A stretch of DNA of 64,000 nt from Gemmobacter aquatilis (GTDB lineage Bacteria > Pseudomonadota > Alphaproteobacteria > Rhodobacterales > Rhodobacteraceae), in contig NZ_FOCE01000002.1 in the NCBI RefSeq assembly GCF_900110025.1, positions 372,001 through 436,000 of the forward strand. The letters run 5' to 3'. Positions 54,836 through 60,300 of this stretch are shown in pieces. The translations under genes and the position numbers were made by a program. Positions within the stretch are counted from its first letter, which is position 1. Every line of letters starts with the position of its first letter. A model generated the notes under the pieces. The model had not been told where the DNA came from. It did not search any database and saw only the letters and a list, made by a program, of their open reading frames with translations.

Positions 54836-54855
54836 CATGGTGGGCGATAACGTAT
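54836..54855 (-). mobile_element. candidate left attachment site (tRNA 3' end stub)
   Basis: On the minus strand the sequence reads ATCGCCCACCA followed by TGTTACAG and the terminator. ATCGCCC plus discriminator A and CCA is a complete tRNA acceptor 3' strand, but the preceding bases do not form a T-arm. A tRNA that lost its 5' part to integration fits. The integrase lies 132 bases beyond it. The full tRNA, probably beginning GGGCGAT, is expected at the element's right end outside this window. Confidence 0.65.
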
Positions 54856-54986
54856 TTGAAAGACGGACTTTTAGACAAAACCCTTATTTTATTGGAATTT
54901 TAAACTCAACAGTTGCGCTACAGGCCGCTTTCCACCATACAAATTGAGACAAACCACCATACACCTACCATACACGAGGCTCCCCC
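54856..54986. other. AT-rich leader before the integrase, no gene seen
   Basis: About 130 bases between the attachment site candidate and the integrase are AT-rich at the left (ATTTTATTGGAATTTTAAAC). They probably contain the integrase promoter and recombinase arm sites. I cannot place a convincing -35/-10 pair. Confidence 0.35.
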
Positions 54987-56519
54987 GTGCCCCCCAAAAG
55001 CACAAAAAACACCGACCTGCCGCCCTATGTTACCAAGACTCCTGCCGGGGCGTACAAGTATCAACGGCGGGTGCCGAAGCACCTGCAAGAAGCAATCGGC
55101 AAGCGCATGTGGGATTACTCCCTGACCAGCAACCCGGCTAACGCCTACCGTATGGCCGAGGTGTTCCGGGTCACTCATGACAGACAGATTGAGGGGCTAG
55201 AAAGCCCAGAGGCGAAAGCCCGCGAACACGAACTGTGGGAGGTCATAGATCATGCTCACAAACTGGACGATATGGCAGAGGTGTGGCGCAAGACGCCGGT
55301 AGAGCTAAAAGACGCCCGGTCCTTGTCCGCGTCAGCGGAACGCGACCGCCTGACTTCCTTCGCCGCCATCGCCTTCGGCATGACCATGCAGACGATTGTC
55401 GGACCCCAAACCGTGGTCAAATTTGAACCGCGCGACATCATCCACCCGACCGACCCCACAGACTCGATCATGTTCACCGCATACAAGAGCGCCTTAGAAG
55501 CGCGCCTTGCTCAGATCGTGCCTGCGGATTCTACAGACCCCATGCGGCTTTCGGTGCTGATTGAAGCCTACTCCAAGGCGCAAGCCGCTCGCCCGACCAC
55601 TGCAAACGGATACAGACGCAAGATTGACAGGCTCGTACGCCATTCGGGGGATCATGGGCTAGAACACTATGACGAGTCCATTCTGCGCGCCTATCGGGAT
55701 TACTTGATTGCAGGCGACCCGACAGCCAAACCCAAGCCTTTCTCACCCGTGAAGCCCGCAACCGTTCACCAATACTTCGCTCCGCTCAAGGCGATGTGGA
55801 AGTGGGCGGCGGACGAATACCCCGAACACAAGGAACTGACCTTTCCCCGCGTTCGCCTGCCCAAAGATGGCGACACTGTGGAAGATACGCGGTGGCAAGC
55901 CTTTGACGATCAGCAGATCAAGACCGTGTGGCGGGCGCTGTCCGCCGCGTGGGGTGACGATGGCGATACACGGCTGACGCCGTCCCGCCGCCGCGCCTTC
56001 CTTATGGCGGTTCGAGTCCTTTTATACACGGGCATGAGGCCTTCCGAAGTCTTCCGCCTGACGGCGGGAGACGTGAAAGACGGCGCAATCAACATCCGCT
56101 ACACGAAGACCAAGCAGGCCCGGCGCATCCCGCTTGCCGCCGCCCTGTCCGACTTCCCCGACTTCCTCGCGGCGGGCGGTTTTGCAGCCGAGCTAGAGGC
56201 GGGGCGCAATCAGCTTTACGGCGGCAAGGTCCGGGGGAAGCCGACGACGCCGGAGTCGCTTGCCAAAACGCTGCGCGGTAACTTTGCCGAGGTGATCCAT
56301 GGCGCGGGGATCATTCACCCCAAACTCGTGCTGTACAGCCTTAAGGACACGCTGATTGACCGCCTACAACGGCAAGGCGCATCCGATGACGTGATGCGCG
56401 GAATCATCGGTCACGTTGGCGGGCAAGGTAAGCTGCGGCATTACAAAACGCCTTTCGGGCAGTCGCCGCACGGCATGGCGCAGATGCGGGCTGCGCTGGA
56501 CGCAATCGAATATTGGTGA
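54987..56519 (+). CDS. int: tyrosine recombinase/integrase with variant catalytic box
   Basis: This 510-residue phage-type integrase appears to start at GTG with GAGG before it. The N-terminus (PPYVTKTPAGAYKYQRRVP) resembles phage integrase arm-binding domains, a core-binding domain lies near 195-290, and the catalytic domain near 310-500. R351 (TGMRPSEV), H476 (IIGHVGG) and Y486 (HYKTPFG) fit the active site. The usual HxxR box reads YSLK (450-453), so both H and R are replaced. It may still be active, or the alignment may shift. Confidence 0.88.
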   Translation: MPPKSTKNTDLPPYVTKTPAGAYKYQRRVPKHLQEAIGKRMWDYSLTSNPANAYRMAEVFRVTHDRQIEGLESPEAKAREHELWEVIDHAHKLDDMAEVWRKTPVELKDARSLSASAERDRLTSFAAIAFGMTMQTIVGPQTVVKFEPRDIIHPTDPTDSIMFTAYKSALEARLAQIVPADSTDPMRLSVLIEAYSKAQAARPTTANGYRRKIDRLVRHSGDHGLEHYDESILRAYRDYLIAGDPTAKPKPFSPVKPATVHQYFAPLKAMWKWAADEYPEHKELTFPRVRLPKDGDTVEDTRWQAFDDQQIKTVWRALSAAWGDDGDTRLTPSRRRAFLMAVRVLLYTGMRPSEVFRLTAGDVKDGAINIRYTKTKQARRIPLAAALSDFPDFLAAGGFAAELEAGRNQLYGGKVRGKPTTPESLAKTLRGNFAEVIHGAGIIHPKLVLYSLKDTLIDRLQRQGASDDVMRGIIGHVGGQGKLRHYKTPFGQSPHGMAQMRAALDAIEYW

Positions 56520-56542
56520 CGGAGGCCTCCCCTCGAAAATCA

Positions 56543-56572
56543 ATATCGCGTATATAGAGGGAATCATATCGC
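56543..56572. repeat. two direct repeats ATATCGC, 23 bases apart
   Basis: ATATCGCGTATAT (56543-56555) and ATATCGCAATATAT (56566-56579) lie between the integrase stop and the 75-residue gene. The 23-base period puts both on roughly the same DNA face. Excisionase or repressor operators commonly look like this; the identity is unknown. Confidence 0.4.
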
Positions 56573-56590
56573 AATATATGGAGCATTTCC

Positions 56591-56818
56591 GTGCGAGAAC
56601 ACTATCTAGCTAAGATCGCTGAATGCCAAAGACGGATTGCACACCTTAAGGAACAACCCTCATTGCGTGAGACGAAAGGAATGGTGGTGGGGGATCAACG
56701 GATCAGCGATGCCGAATTGCTGAATGCGGCGCAGCTAATCGAAATCGAGCGCAGGAAGATTGCAGAGTACCAGCGATACGCCGCCCTTTATGCCTTGCCC
56801 GCTGACGCGGGCACCTGA
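56591..56818 (+). CDS. 75-residue helical protein of unknown function
   Basis: The gene starts at GTG with GGAG seven bases before it. The product is highly charged and helical, with two likely coiled segments (MREHYLAKIAECQRRIAHLKE and, later, NAAQLIEIERRKIAEYQRYA, shortened here to their starts MREHYLAKIAEC and NAAQLIEIERRK). It has no membrane segment and no recognised family. Its place right after the integrase would suit an excisionase or regulator, but it lacks a visible helix-turn-helix. Confidence 0.5.
   Translation: MREHYLAKIAECQRRIAHLKEQPSLRETKGMVVGDQRISDAELLNAAQLIEIERRKIAEYQRYAALYALPADAGT
56796..56813. repeat. hairpin paired with an inverted copy at 57019-57032
   Basis: TGCCCGC and GCGGGCA form a perfect 7-bp stem around TGAC inside the end of the 75-residue gene. 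The core CCCGCTGACGCGGG has its exact reverse complement CCCGCGTCAGCGGG at 57019-57032. The two copies bracket the iteron-like block. Confidence 0.4.
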
Positions 56819-57170
56819 TCGGCAAACCGCAGGGACGTTCCAGCACAGCACGCCACCACCCCGCCCGACCCGGCAGGGTGTTCGCATTTTCAGCCTGCCG
56901 TCACCCCGACCCGCCGGGATGCTGTGCAGCCGATCCGACCTGCCCCCGATCCTGCCCGCTTGCCGATCCTGCCCGCTTGCCGATCCGCCCCGCCACCGAT
57001 CCACAGAATTGCCACTCCCCCGCGTCAGCGGGAAAATTCAGCTTCAAGCCCAAATTTTATGACTTGACATTTTGTGAACCGTTTTCGCAGCAAATTTGAC
57101 TCTCGATTCGTTTTCTGTCATTGTGGGCTTAATCCGGGGACACCCCGACCAGAAACAATCGAGCGAATTC
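56819..57170. other. 352-base gene-free stretch with repeats and a likely promoter
   Basis: No convincing reading frame is present. The stretch holds a 7-bp hairpin (56871-56877 with 56894-56900), the five CGATCC repeats, the second hairpin copy at 57019-57032, and then an AT-rich end with CTTCAAGC (57042-57049) and TTGACA (57064-57069), a plausible -35 box. The overall look is a regulatory or replication region ahead of the small-gene operon. Confidence 0.5.
56931..57002. repeat. five CGATCC repeats with 16-17 base spacing
   Basis: CGATCC occurs at 56931, 56947, 56964, 56981 and 56997. The steps are 16, 17, 17 and 16 bases. The third and fourth copies share a longer unit, TGCCCGCTTGCCGATCC. 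Regular spacing of this kind is typical of iterons or of clustered regulator sites. Confidence 0.5.
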
Positions 57171-57683
57171 ATGCCTCTAACCATTTCACGGCGAAAGCTT
57201 GCCCCCGCGTGGGGCGATTGCAACGCCATTACAGTTTCGCGCCGCCTAGCGGGTGTGCCGACCATTCACACCAGCACGAATGAGCACATCTATCTCTTGG
57301 CCGCTGTGCTCCCCCGCGTGAAAAAGCCGGAACACATCGCCCCGTTGTTCGCTGCGGCGACCGATGACTCGTCGCTGTATGTCGGCTCCGGGGCGGTCAA
57401 CTACGCGCTGGCCGAACTTCTGGACCGCTGGCTAGCCCCAGAAATGCGCGCCCGATACCAGCGCGTCCGCGCGGGCATGGTGGCTGGGATCGCCGGGGCG
57501 CGTGGCGGGGCTGCCTATCTACCGCATATTGAGCTGATTCAGCTAAAGGCCCTGCATCACAGCGAAATCTTGCGCCATGTCGTTTTGGGCGCGCCGCTGA
57601 TGGTCGATTTTTCAGCGTTCGCACCTGCCTTTGCGCTGGTTAACGGACAGTTTGAATCGTCCGAATTCGCAGGTGCAGCATGA
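57171..57683 (+). CDS. 170-residue phage-type protein of unknown function
   Basis: The ATG at 57171 gives MPLTISRRKLAPAWGDCNAI; a TTG 25 codons upstream is a weaker option. The middle LLDRWLAPEMRARYQRVRAG is helical and basic, and the tail VLGAPLMVDFSAFAPAFALV is more hydrophobic. No family is recognised and no signal peptide is present. It opens a unit of five genes linked by four-base overlaps. Confidence 0.6.
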   Translation: MPLTISRRKLAPAWGDCNAITVSRRLAGVPTIHTSTNEHIYLLAAVLPRVKKPEHIAPLFAAATDDSSLYVGSGAVNYALAELLDRWLAPEMRARYQRVRAGMVAGIAGARGGAAYLPHIELIQLKALHHSEILRHVVLGAPLMVDFSAFAPAFALVNGQFESSEFAGAA

Positions 57684-57937
57684 CCCGGGTTCAAGCCCTG
57701 CGCCAACTGGTCTTCACCTCGAAAAAGGCTTGCCAATTCCTTGACCGTGACCGGCCCGACGAGACGTTGAAGGACGCGCTTAACAATTCGTCGCAACTGG
57801 TGGGGGTGCTGATGCGCGGGGCGCGGCTGACCATCGAAGAAGTCAACCGGCTCGTCGATTCCATGCGGACTCGTGAGGGGTGGGTGGGTGCAACAATGAA
57901 CGATGTGGAGGCCGTCCGCATGATGGCCCGGCACTGA
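57680..57937 (+). CDS. 85-residue protein of unknown function
   Basis: The ATG sits in the ATGA overlap with the preceding gene. The product, starting MTRVQALRQLVFTSKKACQF, is mostly helical with balanced charge and no membrane segment. I recognise no family. The overlap supports translation as part of the operon. Confidence 0.6.
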   Translation: MTRVQALRQLVFTSKKACQFLDRDRPDETLKDALNNSSQLVGVLMRGARLTIEEVNRLVDSMRTREGWVGATMNDVEAVRMMARH

Positions 57938-57951
57938 AAACAGGAACGGAA

Positions 57952-58455
57952 ATGTCTGATAACACAAATTTTTTCAATATGGTGAACGCTTCCCCCACCC
58001 TCACCGAACGGTGGGTCAAGGTGGCGGAAACCGTAGTCACCAGCGCCCGCGATCTATTCGGCGTCCACCTTGACCACGAGGATGTGGCCAGCCTCACCAG
58101 CGCGCGTGCATCGGTGCTAGGTGCCCACGATCTGGACGATTTCATGGCGGAGCTGTCCGCTCTGGAAAAAGTGAAGGCCCGGCAAGCCCCGCAGAGGCGG
58201 GAAGCGCCAAAGGCTTCCGCCACGGTTGCCCAGCACCACGGCACGGCGGGTGATGACGCCTACGCCCGCGCGGAAGAGCGGGCTGCGACACGGCGCTTCC
58301 ACGAGGCCCGGAAAGCCGGTTTCCAGCCCCCCGCCGATGCGCCCCGGTTCGACCCGGCCAAGGCAAGTGACGTTGAGAAAATCCGCCACCTGATGACCAT
58401 TTCGGACCCTTCGCGGAAAATCGCTCTGGCCCGTGCGTGGGGGCTAGCCGGATGA
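57952..58455 (+). CDS. 167-residue protein of unknown function
   Basis: The ATG at 57952 has AGGA nine bases before it and follows the previous stop by 14 bases. The sequence has a helical N-terminal half (ERWVKVAETVVTSARDLFGV), a low-complexity charged middle (ARAEERAATRRFHEARKAGF) and a C-terminal block KIRHLMTISDPSRKIALARA. The shape suggests a scaffolding or regulatory protein, but nothing specific supports a role. Confidence 0.6.
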   Translation: MSDNTNFFNMVNASPTLTERWVKVAETVVTSARDLFGVHLDHEDVASLTSARASVLGAHDLDDFMAELSALEKVKARQAPQRREAPKASATVAQHHGTAGDDAYARAEERAATRRFHEARKAGFQPPADAPRFDPAKASDVEKIRHLMTISDPSRKIALARAWGLAG

Positions 58456-58745
58456 AGCTAGAAGAATTGCAGGACGCGGTTTTGGCATCGGACGGTGCGA
58501 CCCGGATTCTTGAGGCCACCGCAGCCCTTCCATTCGATGACGATGCAACCGCCGCAATCCGCAGCCGCGTGGCTGTCGCATGGGAAGACCCCGAGGCGCT
58601 GGGGGATGCCCTGAACCGCGCCGCCGGGCTGTCACCAGACCAGATTTCCGCGCTGATCGCGCTGGACCGGGAAAGGTGGGATGCGCTGCTAGAAGAGAAT
58701 GAGGCGCGCGAAGTCGCTGAAAACATAAGGAAAATGGCAGCATGA
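58452..58745 (+). CDS. 97-residue acidic protein of unknown function
   Basis: It begins in the ATGA overlap with the preceding gene. The product, starting MKLEELQDAVLASDGATRIL, is acidic and helical, ending in a charged helix (RERWDALLEENEAREVAENI). No family is recognised. Its stop again overlaps the next start. Confidence 0.6.
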   Translation: MKLEELQDAVLASDGATRILEATAALPFDDDATAAIRSRVAVAWEDPEALGDALNRAAGLSPDQISALIALDRERWDALLEENEAREVAENIRKMAA

Positions 58746-59050
58746 GCCGTTCCGACGAAATCTTGAATCGGCTCGTTTCGCTCACCCGCCGGGATTTTGT
58801 GGCAGCATGGGAGCGCGTCGGGACCGACGCGTTTCGGCTGCGGGCGTCCGGGGAAATCTTCACCCGCGCATGGGTAAACGCGGTGCTGCAAGAGGTCCAC
58901 ACCGGGGCCGATCTGGACGCCATGTTGCCCGCGCCGCCACCGCCGCCACCCGCCCCCGTAAGGGCGGGGGAACCTAGCACCGCCGCGCAATGGCGCAGCA
59001 TTCGCGAAGCGGACGAGGCCGACACGCGCCGCACCCGTCGCCGCCGGTAA
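58742..59050 (+). CDS. 102-residue protein with proline linker and basic tail
   Basis: It begins in an ATGA overlap. Residues 1-60 (MSRSDEILNRLVSLTRRDFV onward) look like a small globular helical domain. A run of prolines (LPAPPPPPPAPV) follows, then a charged tail ending DTRRTRRRR. The tail could bind nucleic acid. No family is recognised. It is the last gene before the hairpin-packed stretch. Confidence 0.6.
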   Translation: MSRSDEILNRLVSLTRRDFVAAWERVGTDAFRLRASGEIFTRAWVNAVLQEVHTGADLDAMLPAPPPPPPAPVRAGEPSTAAQWRSIREADEADTRRTRRRR

Positions 59051-59063
59051 TAACAGCCCGGCG

Positions 59064-59244
59064 GGGCGCAACATGCGCCCTTCGGAAGGGATGACGCCCC
59101 GCGTCATCTATGGCGCTGCCAAGCGCCAGCAGGCGGGACCATCAACCGCGCTTCACCCGGCCCGCCTGCACCTCTCTTTCACCACATCGGCGGCTTGTCG
59201 TGTGCCGCCGTCAGGCGGGGGCGAAAATCTCCAGCGCCCCCGCC
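59064..59244 (+). ncRNA. stretch of seven perfect hairpins, candidate structured RNA
   Basis: Perfect stems occur at 59064-59070/59074-59080 (7 bp), 59078-59082/59086-59090 (5), 59090-59097/59101-59108 (8), 59111-59117/59122-59128 (7), 59129-59137/59161-59169 (9), 59188-59194/59204-59210 (7) and 59214-59223/59235-59244 (10). Only the first three share edges. Such dense packing between two genes of one strand is unlikely to be chance alone, even in GC-rich DNA. It could be a structured phage RNA, a series of terminators or a set of protein sites; no known RNA family is recognised. Confidence 0.4.
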
Positions 59245-59276
59245 GCCCTTCCAAAAATCCAAGAGACTTAAAATGA
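59073..59276 (+). CDS. possible 67-residue protein overlapping the hairpin stretch
   Basis: An ATG 23 bases after the previous stop opens a frame that ends in an ATGA overlap with the next gene, as the neighbouring genes do. The product is basic and unusual (GGGENLQRPRRPSKNPRDLK at the end), third-position GC is only about two thirds, and the ribosome site is weak (GGGG). I regard it as the less likely reading of this stretch. Confidence 0.25.
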   Translation: MRPSEGMTPRVIYGAAKRQQAGPSTALHPARLHLSFTTSAACRVPPSGGGENLQRPRRPSKNPRDLK

Positions 59277-59611
59277 CTGAACTTGATATTTCGCACATCG
59301 AAAACACCGTTGTTGCGGATTGCGCCCACCTTCTGAACGACCTGACCCACGACCGGCATCGCATCACGTGGCGCATATCTGGCGCGGATGTTGCGGCGAT
59401 TGAAGCCGAAATCGGTGTGCGGCTGACCCGCCTAGTCCTGCGGCACGACAACTTCCGGCCCGCGCATGACGAATCAGACGATTGGGAAAGCCGGTGCAAG
59501 TACCGCACGACGGTGCAGAATGTCTGCCTGCGCCACCCTGAAGATTTTCGGATTGCGCTTGCTGAACTCGATGTTCGCGGGAGGCTGGCAACTGCGCTGG
59601 GGCTAGCATGA
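59273..59611 (+). CDS. 112-residue protein of unknown function
   Basis: The ATG at 59273 has AAGAGA eight bases before it. The product starts MTELDISHIENTVVADCAHL and is mixed helix and strand with an acidic pI, including a cysteine-containing KYRTTVQNVCLRHPEDFRI. No family is recognised. It overlaps the next gene by the ATGA arrangement. Confidence 0.6.
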   Translation: MTELDISHIENTVVADCAHLLNDLTHDRHRITWRISGADVAAIEAEIGVRLTRLVLRHDNFRPAHDESDDWESRCKYRTTVQNVCLRHPEDFRIALAELDVRGRLATALGLA

Positions 59612-59880
59612 GCGCCCGCGACAAGCGACAGCAAGCCGAAGCTGACCACCGCCGCGCCGCACATCGGGACAAGTGGCGGGCGGCACATGCTGCCCGCGCC
59701 GGGTGGACCGGCGAAGACCGCGCGGCAGAGGCGGAGGCGTTGCAGGCGCAGATTCAGTCCATGGTCGAATCTGGCGCTGTGACCGTCTGCCCGCCCGATA
59801 TTGCGCTGGCCAGCCGCACGACAGGCCACCCGGACACCGCGCGGCTAATTTCCGGGTGGGTCACCACCCCCACCCAGTAA
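59608..59880 (+). CDS. 90-residue protein with basic N-terminus, unknown function
   Basis: It starts in the ATGA overlap. The first 40 residues (MSARDKRQQAEADHRRAAHR onward) are strongly charged and helical, followed by a less charged C-terminal part ending ISGWVTTPTQ. It may bind nucleic acid through the N-terminal helix. No family is recognised. Confidence 0.55.
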   Translation: MSARDKRQQAEADHRRAAHRDKWRAAHAARAGWTGEDRAAEAEALQAQIQSMVESGAVTVCPPDIALASRTTGHPDTARLISGWVTTPTQ

Positions 59881-60117
59881 CGGATTCGTGATCTGGGGCG
59901 TTTGTGCCAATTTCCGGGCCGCATGTGACTTTTTGTTTTTGGCGCACCCCGCAAGCCGCTGATCTGCCCGCAAAAGGGATGTGACATTTTTCAGTTTAGC
60001 CTCAAGCCTGAAAGTCGGCTTCAAGCTTAACTTGCTGTTATTGCTATATTTTTTTCTAGACTCACCCCGCTTGGGTGTGCAAGGAATGCTGAACAACCCA
60101 AACCAAAGGAGACCCAC
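59881..60117. other. AT-rich gene-free leader before the replication genes
   Basis: No reading frame is convincing in these 237 bases. They carry TGACATTTT (59982-59990), CTTCAAGC (60019-60026) and a T-rich block (TATATTTTTTTCTAGAC). The first two words also occur ahead of the earlier small-gene unit at 57065 and 57042, so this is probably a promoter and operator region. Confidence 0.45.
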
Positions 60118-60279
60118 ATGACCGTCATCAACCTGCCCGCCCGCGCCGCCGCCGAAAACGAAATCATCATCCTCGCACATGAGCTGGTGCAGCGCGCCGA
60201 AGAGAACCCCGGCGGGGCCGTTGTGGCGCAGTTGGCCCGCCGGATCAGTGACACAGCCGATGCGCTGGCCCGGACCTAA
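60118..60279 (+). CDS. 53-residue protein of unknown function
   Basis: The gene has an excellent ribosome binding site, AAAGGAGA, seven bases before its ATG. The product starts MTVINLPARAAAENEIIILA and continues as an amphipathic helix to DTADALART. No family is recognised. It directly precedes the primase-helicase gene by 21 bases and is probably co-transcribed with it. Confidence 0.65.
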   Translation: MTVINLPARAAAENEIIILAHELVQRAEENPGGAVVAQLARRISDTADALART

Positions 60280-60300
60280 GCAAAAGAAAGAAGACCTGAC

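Noticed and set aside
54838-54855. A complete second tRNA gene
   Set aside because: Only the acceptor 3' strand and CCA are present; the T-arm and anticodon arm cannot be formed from the adjoining bases.
59073-59276. Treating the 67-residue frame as a secure gene
   Set aside because: Weak ribosome site, low third-position GC and odd composition; kept only as a low-confidence alternative to the hairpin reading.
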